A DNA stretch of 64,000 bases from G963662675 sp963676845 (GCA_963676845.2 CAXXKK010000021.1:1-64000); one strand, 5' to 3'. Numbered from the stretch's first letter, positions 7,915 through 16,877 are shown. Notes: generated by a model not told the origin, from the letters alone. Numbers and translations: made by a program.

Positions 7915-8643
7915 GTGCTTGAAACAACCCGTGGAATTTTCCTCCATTACCTGAATTATTCAGATACATCTTTAATTGCAAAGATTTATACTGAAAAGTA
8001 TGGCATTCAGTCCTACATGGTAAACAGGCCAAAATCAAAAAAATCAGGTATTAAAATGAACTTGCTTCAGCCTCTTTTTTTGCTTGATCTTGAAGCCTAT
8101 CACAAAGAAGGGAAAAACATTCAACGTTTAAAGGACGTGAAAGTATCAGTTCCCTTTGAGAATCTTCCTTATGACATAAAAAGAAGTTCTCAGGCTTTTT
8201 TTATCACAGATCTTTTGCAACACTGCCTGAGAGAAGAAGAACCTAATCCGGATCTATTCAACTTTATTTATCATGCTTCCTCTTTGCTTGATATAAAAAA
8301 TGAAGGCATTGCTAATTTTACGATTTCATTCATGTTTAAACTGTGCAGGTATCTGGGTATAGCCCCGAAAAAACCAGAATCTGAAAATTTTCGTTTTTTC
8401 GACCTTATTTCTGCGTCATTTAAATGGGACGAACCATCTCATAACCAATTTATGAAAGTTGAAACCACCCGGAACTTTTTCGATTTTTTTCAGTATGAAC
8501 TAACAGAAATAGAAAAACTGGATTTCACAAATACACAACGAAACGATTTACTTAATAAGATATTAGAGTATTATAGGATTCACCTCGAAATATCGGGCGA
8601 ATTGAAATCTTTAATTGTCTTAAAAGAAGTTTTTAATTCTTAA
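7915..8643 (+). CDS. recO: DNA repair protein RecO
   Basis: 242 residues starting at GTG. The N-terminal OB-fold begins TTRGIFLHYLNYSDTSLIAKIYTE, shown here only by its first and last parts: TTRGIFLHYLNYSDT and IAKIYTE. The remainder is the helical RecO domain, including a run with QAFFITDLLQHCLREEE. RecO loads RecA onto SSB-coated single-stranded DNA in the RecFOR pathway. The usual C-terminal zinc cysteines are not evident. No ATG lies nearby in frame and the GTG is only 11 bp after porZ, so the GTG start is favoured. Confidence 0.92.
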   Translation: MLETTRGIFLHYLNYSDTSLIAKIYTEKYGIQSYMVNRPKSKKSGIKMNLLQPLFLLDLEAYHKEGKNIQRLKDVKVSVPFENLPYDIKRSSQAFFITDLLQHCLREEEPNPDLFNFIYHASSLLDIKNEGIANFTISFMFKLCRYLGIAPKKPESENFRFFDLISASFKWDEPSHNQFMKVETTRNFFDFFQYELTEIEKLDFTNTQRNDLLNKILEYYRIHLEISGELKSLIVLKEVFNS

Positions 8644-8728
8644 AATGAACGTGATATATATCGTATAGAATGAAATATATTGAATTATATTCTGTTCTTT
8701 TTGTATAATTGCGGCTTGAAAACTTGTC

Positions 8729-9877
8729 ATGATAAACTCAAAACTCCCTAATACACCGTTAAGCGTATTCTCAACTGTAAATGAACTGATTGAGGAAACA
8801 GGTGCACTTGATATGGCAATCGGGAAAACCGATTTTACTTGCTCTGAGAAGCTCTCGGAACTTGCTGCTTTCTATATAAAATCGGGCGACTATAACAATT
8901 ACGCATCACTTGAGGGTATTCCTGAACTTCGTAAGAATATTTCTGAGCATGTTACCAAAAGATATGGCTTTGAATACAACCCAGAAAGTGAAATTACAAT
9001 CACAGCAGGAACAGTTCAAGCTATTCATACAGCCATTAGTACTGTTGTAAAAGACGATGACGAAGTAATTATTTTTGAACCGTCATTCGAATCATTTGCG
9101 CCTTCAGTTATTTCAAACGGAGGACGGCCAATTTACATCCAGTTAAAATCTCCGAATTTTAATGTTGACTGGGAAGAGGTTCGCAAAATGATTACCACCA
9201 AAACCAAGATGATCATCATAAACTCTCCTCACAACCCTACAGGTAATGTTTTGTCAGAAGAAGATATGTTATCTCTACAACGATTGACAAACGGAACAAA
9301 TATTGTTATTCTAAGTGATGAGATTTTTGAATCAATAATTTTCGATAATCAAATACATCAAAGCATAGCTCGTTTTCCCAAGTTGGCGGAGCGAAGTTTT
9401 ATCATTTCATCTTTTGGCCCTTTATACAACATCAACGGTTGGGGAATTTCATATTGCCTGGCTCCTGAAAAGTTAATGAGGGAATTTAGAAGGATTCAAC
9501 AATTCCAGATTTATAATGTCAATGCCCCATTACAATATGCGCTGGCTGACTATATTGGAGAAAACAATTCCTTTGAAGAAGTTTCTGAATTGTATCAGGG
9601 AAAACGAAATTATTTCATTCGCTTACTGGAAAGTAGTCCCTATAAAATCATCCCAACACAAGGAAGTTATTTTCAATTGATTGATTTCTCTGAATTATCG
9701 GATGAGCAAGATAAAGTTTTTGCTGAAAGACTTGCCCGCGAGTTTGGCATTGCTACACTCCCACTTTCTACTTTTTATCACGATAAAATCAAGCCTCAAA
9801 TGATCCGGGTTTGTTTCGCTAAATCAAATGAAAAACTTGAGCAGGCAGCAGAAAAACTGCTAAATGCAGTAAAATGA
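8729..9877 (+). CDS. Aminotransferase class I homologue lacking the PLP lysine
   Basis: 382 residues, co-linear with methionine/kynurenine-type aminotransferases (YbdL-like). Conserved parts are YASLEGIPELR (60-68), TAGTVQAIH (92-100), NSPHNPTGNV (165-174), LSDEIFE (195-201), and IRVCFAK near the C-terminus, which carries the substrate-carboxylate Arg. In YbdL-like enzymes the cofactor motif reads SFGKTYHMTGWK; here it reads SFGPLYNINGWG, so the Schiff-base Lys is Pro231 and the second Lys is Gly. The PLP-contacting Tyr of DEVY is also Phe200. Ordinary transamination is therefore unlikely, although the fold and reading frame are well preserved. It may be a pseudoenzyme with a binding or regulatory role. 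The next gene, convergent, is an ACP homologue that also lacks its key residue. Confidence 0.88.
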   Translation: MINSKLPNTPLSVFSTVNELIEETGALDMAIGKTDFTCSEKLSELAAFYIKSGDYNNYASLEGIPELRKNISEHVTKRYGFEYNPESEITITAGTVQAIHTAISTVVKDDDEVIIFEPSFESFAPSVISNGGRPIYIQLKSPNFNVDWEEVRKMITTKTKMIIINSPHNPTGNVLSEEDMLSLQRLTNGTNIVILSDEIFESIIFDNQIHQSIARFPKLAERSFIISSFGPLYNINGWGISYCLAPEKLMREFRRIQQFQIYNVNAPLQYALADYIGENNSFEEVSELYQGKRNYFIRLLESSPYKIIPTQGSYFQLIDFSELSDEQDKVFAERLAREFGIATLPLSTFYHDKIKPQMIRVCFAKSNEKLEQAAEKLLNAVK

Positions 9878-9928
9878 TTCTGAATGCATCGAGAATTGTA
9901 GAATGTAATTAGATACAATTTAGACATT

Positions 9929-9957
9929 AAAAAAAGAGATTACCTAACGGCAATCTC
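9929..9957 (-). terminator. Terminator for the ACP-like gene
   Basis: On the minus strand GAGATTGCC and GG-TAATCTC pair (GAGATT/AATCTC plus CC/GG around a short loop), followed by seven T residues. It is 33 bp past the ACP-like stop codon. Confidence 0.8.
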
Positions 9958-9989
9958 CTTCCTGTACTAACTAAACCATCTAAAACCAA

Positions 9990-10253
9990 TTATGCGATAT
10001 CTTGAACCAACTCGATGGAATCCCTCACTTTACTTAAGCGAGTAACATCATCATCATTGATTGAGATATTAAAAAAATCTTCTAAATAAAAAAGAAACAA
10101 TGCCCAGTCAACTTTATCAAAGCTTAAGTCCTGCTCAAAAGAAGCATCCAGCTTAATTTTCTTTCTAGGCACACCTGTTTTACGAAGAACTCTGTACAAA
10201 GTCCTTCTAATTGTCCTGTTTTCCATATAGCTTCCATTTTTTATTTCAACCAT
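9990..10253 (-). CDS. Acyl carrier protein-like protein without the phosphopantetheine serine
   Basis: 87 residues, or 78 if translation starts at the internal MENRTIRR (10226). From about residue 38 it follows the ACP pattern: LDASFEQDLSFDKVDWALFL aligns with the ACP segment LEASFVEDLGADSLDTVEL, and FYLEDFFNISINDDD with the helix-III acidic loop. The universal DSL that carries phosphopantetheine is DKV here, so Ser is replaced by Lys and no acyl thioester can form. Several ACP-fold proteins serve as protein-interaction modules, which would be a reasonable guess here. It has its own terminator and stands alone on the minus strand, tail to tail with the lysine-less aminotransferase homologue. 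Confidence 0.75.
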   Translation of the reverse strand: MVEIKNGSYMENRTIRRTLYRVLRKTGVPRKKIKLDASFEQDLSFDKVDWALFLFYLEDFFNISINDDDVTRLSKVRDSIELVQDIA

Positions 10254-10455
10254 GTTTCTAGTATGTTGAAATTAATTTGGTTCAAAATTAAAAAATCGAA
10301 CAAAATACTAAACGGTTCAAACTGGAAAATATTGAATAAATTTTACGTCTTAACACCATTTAATAACAACAAAGCTTAAAAAGTTCGGACACAATATTCA
10401 TTAACCACTAAACGACAACTAGTTACAAGACATAAAAATTAATCAACAATTAATA

Positions 10456-11007
10456 TTATTTCCTTTCTTTTTTCCAATCTAATCTTAACATACTGTAAAT
10501 TTCAAGGTCTATGTAACCATTTTTGTGCTTTTCACCTTGCCTTTCTATCCCTTCATATTTAAAATAAAGCTTCTTTGGGATGGCTGAACTTTTATCATTC
10601 CCCACTCCGCATTTTATCTGAACTCGATTCATATTCATTACAGAAAAAACATAATCAACCAATGTTTTTACTGATTTAGACATAATGCCTTTGCCCGTCA
10701 TGGACTCGATCAACCAGTAACCAATTTCTGTTTTCAGATTTAAGGAATCAGTATCCTTCAAACCTAGCAAGCCAGCAAAATATTCATCATACCAAATCAC
10801 AAAAACCTCATCTTTGGGGTGTGAAGTATCTGAAAGGACGGAACGGACAAATGATTCAGTGTCATCTTGAGAGTATGTCTGCTGTACAAATGGGAGCCAT
10901 GGGGATAAGAATGAGCGGTTATTATCAATAGCTTGAAAAATCTGAAAAGCATGTGAATATTTTAAAGGCTCAAGCTTAATCTTCTTATCTACAATTAATG
11001 ATTTCAT
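10456..11007 (-). CDS. GNAT family N-acetyltransferase (RimL/RimJ type)
   Basis: 183 residues. The layout is that of the RimL/RimJ/COG1670 group: L-x-P-L near the start (KLEPLKYSHAFQIFQAI), then EIGYWL, then GKGIMSKSV, the acetyl-CoA pyrophosphate loop, then MNMNRVQIKCGVGNDKSSA. Such enzymes acetylate protein N-termini, typically ribosomal proteins, or small amines; the substrate cannot be read from sequence. It is a single gene, with 200 bp before the ACP-like gene and a divergent gap to the cyclophilin pair. Confidence 0.88.
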   Translation of the reverse strand: MKSLIVDKKIKLEPLKYSHAFQIFQAIDNNRSFLSPWLPFVQQTYSQDDTESFVRSVLSDTSHPKDEVFVIWYDEYFAGLLGLKDTDSLNLKTEIGYWLIESMTGKGIMSKSVKTLVDYVFSVMNMNRVQIKCGVGNDKSSAIPKKLYFKYEGIERQGEKHKNGYIDLEIYSMLRLDWKKERK

Positions 11008-11083
11008 GGCATAAAAATAATGAATTCCACTTTAGCCACCTTAATAATCAGAAACACAATATACATAATAAGAATGCCTGTTT

Positions 11084-11111
11084 TTGAGACATTTCAGAAT
11101 CGTTATATTTG
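11084..11111 (+). promoter_or_regulatory. Promoter of the cyclophilin pair
   Basis: TTG at 11084-11086 and TATATTTG at 11104-11111, separated by 17 bp, fit the Bacteroidota sigma-factor consensus. The box ends 15 bp before the chosen ATG at 11127, which argues against an upstream TTG start at 11109. Confidence 0.65.
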
Positions 11112-11126
11112 CGAAAAACAAATTCT

Positions 11127-11948
11127 ATGAAGACTTTATCTCTATTCTCACTCATGATTATTCTTTTAATCGGCTTTTCATGCAGCAGAGATTCACAATA
11201 TCAGGATGGCACCTATGTAGAAATTGAAACAGACATGGGAAATATGATTGTAAAACTATACGATGAAACACCAAAGCATAAGGAAAACTTTCTGAGATTA
11301 GTTAATGAATCATATTATGACGACTTACTATTTCACAGGGTAATTGAAGGATTTATGATACAAGGTGGCGACCCTGAATCAAAAGATGCATCTGCAGATC
11401 AATCTCTTGGAAATGGTGGCCCCGAATATACCATTCCTGCAGAAATAAACTCGCAACTCTTCCACAAAAAAGGGGCTTTGGCTGCTGCCCGGCAAAGTGA
11501 TTCGGTGAATCCCCAAAAAGAATCATCAGGTTCTCAATTCTATATCGTACAGGGGAATGTCTATACAGAAGGAGCGCTGGATACTCTTGAAATGAGTATT
11601 AGCAACCAGAAGATGCAGATTATTAGCCGACAAATAATTATGGAATATCAGCAAGAATTAATGGAGCTTCAAAACGAAGGTGACAGTGATGTACTGAACT
11701 CCCGTATTGCCGAAATTCAGATTGAAGTACAGGATTCATTAAGCAATATAGAAATGTTTTCTTTCCCCGAGGAAATCCGGGAAGTCTATACAACAATTGG
11801 TGGCACGCCCAGCCTGGATAACGAATATACCGTATTTGGAGAAGTTGTTGAAGGACTAGAGGTAATAGATAAGATTGCAGCTGTTGAAACCAACAGTAGT
11901 GACCGACCTTTGTCTGATATGAAAATGAAAATTAAAGTTTTAGAATAA
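11127..11948 (+). CDS. Cyclophilin-type peptidyl-prolyl isomerase, lipoprotein
   Basis: 273 residues. The N-terminus is a lipoprotein signal with lipobox IGFSC, so the mature protein is membrane-anchored in the periplasm. The cyclophilin domain starts about residue 30; catalytic Arg, Phe and Gln are seen in FHRVIEGFMIQGGDP, and SGSQFYIVQG follows. Between that strand and the C-terminal GGTPSLDNEYTVFGEV there is an insertion of about 75 residues, mainly helical and Glu/Gln-rich. The protein should catalyse cis-trans isomerisation of X-Pro bonds in envelope proteins. Its TAA stop shares one base with the ATG of the second cyclophilin. Confidence 0.93.
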   Translation: MKTLSLFSLMIILLIGFSCSRDSQYQDGTYVEIETDMGNMIVKLYDETPKHKENFLRLVNESYYDDLLFHRVIEGFMIQGGDPESKDASADQSLGNGGPEYTIPAEINSQLFHKKGALAAARQSDSVNPQKESSGSQFYIVQGNVYTEGALDTLEMSISNQKMQIISRQIIMEYQQELMELQNEGDSDVLNSRIAEIQIEVQDSLSNIEMFSFPEEIREVYTTIGGTPSLDNEYTVFGEVVEGLEVIDKIAAVETNSSDRPLSDMKMKIKVLE

Positions 11949-12760
11949 TGAAGTTTTCTGTTTTATCACTTGTACTGGCATTATTTTTCAGCCTTAATTC
12001 AACCGCACAAAACGAACACATTGTTGAAATTTCAACAGACATGGGTTCAATGCGATTCAAATTGTATAATGACACTCCAAAACACAGAGATGCATTCCTG
12101 GAACTGGCTCGCGATGGATATTATGAAAACACTCTGTTTTACAGGGTAATTGAAAATTTCATGATTCAGGGTGGTTCCAAGACAACCAGAAATGCCCCTC
12201 CCGGGAAAAAGCTGGGGATTGGAGATCCTGATCATCAGGTAGATGACGAAATTCTTCCTAATCACATACACAAAAGAGGTGCTCTTTGTGCCCCACGTCA
12301 ACCAGATGAAAAAAATCCTGCAAAACAATCCGACATTTCTCAGTTTTACATTGTACAGGGAGAAATATATACCGAAGGACTTCTGGACACTCTTGAGCTA
12401 GTAAACAATCAACCCATAAAAAGGGAAGCAACTGCTCTAATTTATACTGAAGAAATCAAGGAAGAACTTGCCAGGCTGAGAGAAGAAAAAAAGGTTGATG
12501 AATTTCGAAAGATTGCAAACAAAGTAAAATCAGATATCGATATGAGTATGAGAACTAATGACGACTATCTTGAATTTACAGACATACAAAGAGAAGCTTA
12601 CACTACCGTTGGCGGCTATCCAAATCTTGATGGGGATTACACAGTATTTGGAGAATGTATCTCAGGCTTTGATGTTATTGACAAAATTGCAGCCTTGCCA
12701 ACCGATAAAAATGACCGCCCCTTAACTGATTTAAAAATTAGTGTCAAAGTCATTCAATAA
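11948..12760 (+). CDS. Cyclophilin-type peptidyl-prolyl isomerase, periplasmic
   Basis: 270 residues and clearly a paralogue of the preceding gene, including the long insertion between the QFYIVQG strand and the terminal GGYPNLDGDYTVFGEC strand. It has a type I signal peptide (MKFSVLSLVLALFFSLNSTAQ) without a lipobox, so one copy is predicted to be soluble and the other lipid-anchored. Active-site residues are visible in FYRVIENFMIQGG. The 1-bp TAATG overlap with the first gene indicates a two-gene operon made by tandem duplication (inference). Confidence 0.93.
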   Translation: MKFSVLSLVLALFFSLNSTAQNEHIVEISTDMGSMRFKLYNDTPKHRDAFLELARDGYYENTLFYRVIENFMIQGGSKTTRNAPPGKKLGIGDPDHQVDDEILPNHIHKRGALCAPRQPDEKNPAKQSDISQFYIVQGEIYTEGLLDTLELVNNQPIKREATALIYTEEIKEELARLREEKKVDEFRKIANKVKSDIDMSMRTNDDYLEFTDIQREAYTTVGGYPNLDGDYTVFGECISGFDVIDKIAALPTDKNDRPLTDLKISVKVIQ

Positions 12761-12884
12761 GAAAGTAAAGTCTGCAACCAGAAATATAGGACCAAGATTT
12801 TTCTTTGCGCATAAAGCTTACTTAAACAAAGCAATGTTTACTCAAATAAATAGTGTACACATTTAGTATTTCCGGTCGAATCAT

Positions 12885-12892
12885 TATCTTTG
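12885..12892 (+). promoter_or_regulatory. -7 box TATCTTTG for pheS
   Basis: Perfect TAnnTTTG, 25 bp before the pheS start; a TTTAG about 19 bp upstream may be the -33 element. Confidence 0.6.
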
Positions 12893-12917
12893 TGCCTCCA
12901 TTTAACAGGATACGAAG

Positions 12918-13937
12918 ATGTTAGATAAGATAAAACAATTAAAGCAAGAACTTGAGGAAGTAAGCGTTTCAGCTAAAGAACAAGTTGAAGAGCTTCGGAT
13001 TAAATACATTAGTAAAAAAGGTTTATTAAACCAGCTTTTTGCTGACTTTAAAAATGTTCCGGCAGAACAAAAGAAAGATGTTGGACAGGCAATTAACGAG
13101 TTGAAAAACTTTGCCCAGCAACGCATCAACGAGCTAAAAGAAAGCTTTGAAAATGCGGAGCAAGGATCAGGAGGAGCAGACTTAACAATGCCTGCAGAAC
13201 CAATGCGCCCCGGAACACGCCATCCACTTGCTATTGTTCGAAATGAAATTATTGAGATCTTCACCCGTCTGGGTTTTTCAGTTTCAGAAGGACCAGAGAT
13301 TGAAGATGACTGGCACGTTTTTTCAGCCTTGAATTTCCCACCGGAACACCCGGCTCGTGATATGCAGGATACATTCTTTATTCAGAAAGATCCGGATGTG
13401 TTGCTACGTACGCACACTTCAAGTGTTCAGGTGCGTGTGATGGAGAAAACACAACCACCGATCCGTTCAATTTTTCCAGGTCGTGTTTTCCGTAACGAGG
13501 CAATTTCTGCCCGTGCACACTGTATCTTCCATCAGATTGAAGGATTATATGTGGATGAAAATGTTTCTTTCGCAGATTTGAAACAAACACTTCTTTATTT
13601 CTCCCGTGAGTTATTTGGAGAAAATACGGAAATTCGTCTTCGCCCTTCATTCTTCCCATTTACAGAGCCATCAGCAGAGATGGATGTAAGCTGTACCATT
13701 TGTGGAGGAAAAGGTTGTAACGTTTGTAAATATACCGGCTGGCTGGAAATTCTGGGTTGCGGAATGGTTGATCCAAACGTACTTGACCTTTGCAGAATCG
13801 ATTCAAAAAAATACACCGGATTTGCCTTTGGTATGGGAATCGAACGAATTGCTATGTTGAAATTTGGAATCAAGGACATTCGTCATTTCTTTGAAAACGA
13901 TGTACGATTCCTTCGTCAGTTTGAATCGGCTTATTAA
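12918..13937 (+). CDS. pheS: Phenylalanyl-tRNA synthetase alpha subunit
   Basis: 339 residues, the normal length. An N-terminal coiled coil (residues 1-90) that binds tRNA-Phe is followed by the class II catalytic core: motif 2 around FRNEAISARAHCIFHQIEG and motif 3 around GFAFGMGIERIAMLKFGI. It charges tRNA-Phe together with PheT. pheT is not adjacent; pheS stands alone with its own promoter and a terminator shared with glyS. Confidence 0.97.
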   Translation: MLDKIKQLKQELEEVSVSAKEQVEELRIKYISKKGLLNQLFADFKNVPAEQKKDVGQAINELKNFAQQRINELKESFENAEQGSGGADLTMPAEPMRPGTRHPLAIVRNEIIEIFTRLGFSVSEGPEIEDDWHVFSALNFPPEHPARDMQDTFFIQKDPDVLLRTHTSSVQVRVMEKTQPPIRSIFPGRVFRNEAISARAHCIFHQIEGLYVDENVSFADLKQTLLYFSRELFGENTEIRLRPSFFPFTEPSAEMDVSCTICGGKGCNVCKYTGWLEILGCGMVDPNVLDLCRIDSKKYTGFAFGMGIERIAMLKFGIKDIRHFFENDVRFLRQFESAY

Positions 13938-13965
13938 TTCAGAAAAAACAAAATACTCAAAATAA

Positions 13966-13991
13966 AAAAGGCTCCTTTTCGGGAGCCTTTT
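13966..13991. terminator. Bidirectional terminator between pheS and glyS
   Basis: AAAAGGCTCC pairs perfectly with GGAGCCTTTT around a TTTTCG loop. T-tracts exist on both strands, so it can end both convergent genes. Confidence 0.88.
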
Positions 13992-14010
13992 CTGTATCTT
14001 GTTTTTGAGT

Positions 14011-15564
14011 TTATTTCAAATTCTCAAATAACTTTTTAAAGCTAATTTTTTCAGTAAGAATTCCTCTTAGGTCGCTAATGGCAACACGATCTTGCTCCAT
14101 GGTATCACGATTACGGATGGTCACAGTTTGATCTTCCAGTGTTTGGTGATCAACCGTTACACAGAATGGAGTACCCACTGCATCCTGGCGACGATAACGC
14201 TTTCCAATTGAATCTTTTTCATCGTACTGACAATTGAAATCGAATTTCAAATCATCAATAATCTCGCGCGCTTTATCAGGAAGACCGTCTTTTTTTACCA
14301 ACGGCATTACAGCCAGTTTCACAGGAGCTAAGACTGCTGGTAATTTCAATACAACACGAGTGTCCACTTTTCCATTTGCACCTTCAACTTCTTCTTCACA
14401 ATACGATGCAGAAAGTACCTGTAAGAACATGCGATCCACTCCAATTGAAGTTTCAACTACGTAAGGCACATACGATTCTTTAATCTCAGGATCGTAATAT
14501 TGAATTTTCTTACCTGAATATTCCTGGTGTTGAGATAAGTCAAAATCCGTACGGGAGTGAATACCTTCCACTTCTTTAAAACCGAATGGGAATTTATATT
14601 CCACATCAACAGCAGCATTGGCGTAGTGCGCTAATTTTTCATGCTCATGGAAGCGGTAATTATCATCGCCAAAGCCAAGTGCACGGTGCCATTTCATACG
14701 TGTCTCTTTCCACTTGCTGAACCAATCTAATTCAGTTCCCGGCTTCACAAAAAACTGCATTTCCATCTGCTCGAATTCGCGCATACGGAAAATAAACTGG
14801 CGGGCAACAATCTCGTTACGGAAAGCTTTACCAATCTGAGCAATTCCGAAAGGAATTTTCATACGACCTGTTTTTTGCACATTCAGGTAGTTCACGAAAA
14901 TCCCCTGCGCAGTTTCTGGTCGAAGGAAAACTTTTAGTGCTCCATCAGCTGTTGAACCCATTTCTGTGGCAAACATCAGGTTAAACTGACGAACATCAGT
15001 CCAATTACGGCTACCACTAATCGGGCAAACAATACCTTCATCCTCAATAATTGTTTTTAGCTCTGTTAAATCTTCATCGTTTAACGCTTTTGAAAAACGC
15101 TCGTGAAGCGTATTCCACTTTTCCTGGTTCGCTAAAACACGAGGATTGGTAGTTTTAAATTGTTCCTCATCGAAAGAATCTCCAAAACGTTTTTTCGCTT
15201 TAGCGACCTCTTTGTTTATCTTTTCTTCGTATTTCGCAAGTTGTTCTTCGATCAGAACATCTGCGCGATATCGTTTTTTAGAATCCTTATTATCAATCAG
15301 CGGGTCGTTAAATGCATCAACGTGGCCGGATGCCTTCCAAATGGTTGGATGCATAAAAATTGCAGAGTCGATACCAACCACATTTTCGTGCAGTAACACC
15401 ATGCTGTCCCACCAATATTTTTTAATGTTATTTTTTAATTCTACTCCGTTTTGTCCGTAGTCATAAACTGCACCCAAGCCATCATAAATCTCGCTGGATT
15501 GAAAAACATATCCATATTCCTTGCTGTGAGCAATCAGTTTTTTAAAAACATCTTCCTGAGCCAT
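14011..15564 (-). CDS. glyS: Glycyl-tRNA synthetase, dimeric type
   Basis: 517 residues, the single-chain alpha2 form also found in archaea, eukaryotes and many Bacteroidota, not the two-subunit GlyQ/GlyS form. The N-terminus (KLIAHSKEYGYVFQSSEIY) and motif 2 region (GKAFRNEIVARQFIFRMREF) are typical, as are RPETAQGIFVNY and the C-terminal anticodon-binding domain from about residue 400. It attaches glycine to tRNA-Gly. It follows the DUF4834 gene by 30 bp on the same strand and probably shares its transcript. Confidence 0.97.
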   Translation of the reverse strand: MAQEDVFKKLIAHSKEYGYVFQSSEIYDGLGAVYDYGQNGVELKNNIKKYWWDSMVLLHENVVGIDSAIFMHPTIWKASGHVDAFNDPLIDNKDSKKRYRADVLIEEQLAKYEEKINKEVAKAKKRFGDSFDEEQFKTTNPRVLANQEKWNTLHERFSKALNDEDLTELKTIIEDEGIVCPISGSRNWTDVRQFNLMFATEMGSTADGALKVFLRPETAQGIFVNYLNVQKTGRMKIPFGIAQIGKAFRNEIVARQFIFRMREFEQMEMQFFVKPGTELDWFSKWKETRMKWHRALGFGDDNYRFHEHEKLAHYANAAVDVEYKFPFGFKEVEGIHSRTDFDLSQHQEYSGKKIQYYDPEIKESYVPYVVETSIGVDRMFLQVLSASYCEEEVEGANGKVDTRVVLKLPAVLAPVKLAVMPLVKKDGLPDKAREIIDDLKFDFNCQYDEKDSIGKRYRRQDAVGTPFCVTVDHQTLEDQTVTIRNRDTMEQDRVAISDLRGILTEKISFKKLFENLK

Positions 15565-15594
15565 AGTACTTTAATTCTAAGCTATTTATTTGGA

Positions 15595-15858
15595 TTAATC
15601 TATTTCCTCGAAATCAACATATTCTCCCTCGTCTTTGGGAATCCGAGATCCTTGACCGGAATTATTTTCAACGCGAACATCCCCTTCGGGCCTGTTGGAA
15701 CGAGGTCCTTGCTGCCTTTGATTACCGGGACGACCTGAATTTTTATTGACAAGACTTGAATACCCTTTGCTTATCAACTTAATCAGATAATACGCAACCA
15801 CAATAAACAGAATGGTCCGGATAAAATTCCATATGTATAAAATTACTGTAAGCATCAT
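15595..15858 (-). CDS. DUF4834 family small membrane protein
   Basis: 87 residues: one transmembrane segment (about 5-28) followed by a basic then acidic, low-complexity tail rich in Gly, Arg, Asn and Gln and ending DEGEYVDFEEID. This pattern fits the DUF4834 family of Bacteroidota. Its function is unknown. It is co-directional with glyS, 30 bp upstream of it. Confidence 0.8.
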   Translation of the reverse strand: MMLTVILYIWNFIRTILFIVVAYYLIKLISKGYSSLVNKNSGRPGNQRQQGPRSNRPEGDVRVENNSGQGSRIPKDEGEYVDFEEID

Positions 15859-16088
15859 CGTATCTGTTGAAAATCAGCGGCTGTAAATGTAATAATTAAT
15901 TGTGAAATCAGAATTTCAAACCCCATGAAATTGGAAGTGATAAAAAGGATACAACATTGAAATAATAAATTCATGATGTATCTATTCATATTAACTAATA
16001 ATTAGAAGAAAGAATATTAAGCCAGAAATCAAGATTGAGGAGTAAAGAACAAAAGCTGAAACTTATAAATGAGTTTTCATTATTTTCA

Positions 16089-16096
16089 TATTTTTG
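16089..16096 (+). promoter_or_regulatory. -7 box TATTTTTG for pyrH
   Basis: Matches TAnnTTTG and ends 14 bp before the ATG at 16111. Because it lies inside the longer frame that starts at 16069, it supports the shorter start. Confidence 0.55.
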
Positions 16097-16110
16097 TCAA
16101 AAAACTAAAA

Positions 16111-16821
16111 ATGACTGCATACAAACGTATCCTTTTAAAATTGAGTGGTGAATCACTTATGGGCAACCAGGAATATGGAATAGATAAAACCCGATTAAAC
16201 GAATATGCCCAACAAATTAAAGAAATATCAGAACTTGGAGTTCAGGTAGCTATTGTTATTGGAGGCGGTAATATTTTTCGGGGAATGAGTGGTGCAACTG
16301 AAGGTTTTGACCGTGTAAAGGGAGACCAAATGGGCATGTTGGCAACAGTTATTAATAGCCTTGCCCTAAATTCTGCTCTTACTGCAGTAGGGGTTAAATC
16401 CAAAGTTCTTACAGCCATACGCATGGAACCTGTTGGTGAGTTCTACTCAAAAGACAAAGCCGTTGATAGTTTAAGCAAAAATGAAGTAGTCATCCTATCC
16501 GGAGGAACCGGAAATCCTTATTTCACTACCGACACAGGATCATCATTACGCGGCATTGAGGTAGAAGCAGATGTGATGCTTAAAGGAACCCGTGTGGATG
16601 GTGTTTATACAGCAGATCCTGAAAAAGACCCCAATGCTGTTAAATTCGATAAAATTTCTTTTGATGAGATTTATAACAAAGGATTAAAAGTGATGGATCT
16701 AACAGCAACAACCATGTGTAAAGAAAATAATTTGCCCATTGTTGTTTTCAATATGGATGTTCCCGGCAACCTAAAAAAGGTAATCTTGGGCGAAAATATC
16801 GGAACTCTGGTACATGTTTAA
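16111..16821 (+). CDS. pyrH: UMP kinase
   Basis: 236 residues from MTAYKRILLKLSGESLMG, the normal start of bacterial UMP kinases; an upstream in-frame ATG at 16069 would add 14 residues and overlaps the promoter box. Motifs of the amino-acid-kinase fold include KLSGESLMG, IVIGGGNIFRG and GGTGNPYFTTD. It phosphorylates UMP to UDP with ATP and is hexameric in known members. It is followed 93 bp later by frr, a gene order common in bacteria. Confidence 0.96.
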   Translation: MTAYKRILLKLSGESLMGNQEYGIDKTRLNEYAQQIKEISELGVQVAIVIGGGNIFRGMSGATEGFDRVKGDQMGMLATVINSLALNSALTAVGVKSKVLTAIRMEPVGEFYSKDKAVDSLSKNEVVILSGGTGNPYFTTDTGSSLRGIEVEADVMLKGTRVDGVYTADPEKDPNAVKFDKISFDEIYNKGLKVMDLTATTMCKENNLPIVVFNMDVPGNLKKVILGENIGTLVHV

Positions 16822-16877
16822 AAATCCCTTTAGCTATATTTTTTATTTAAAAAGTTTAACGAATTTTAATATTTTTC

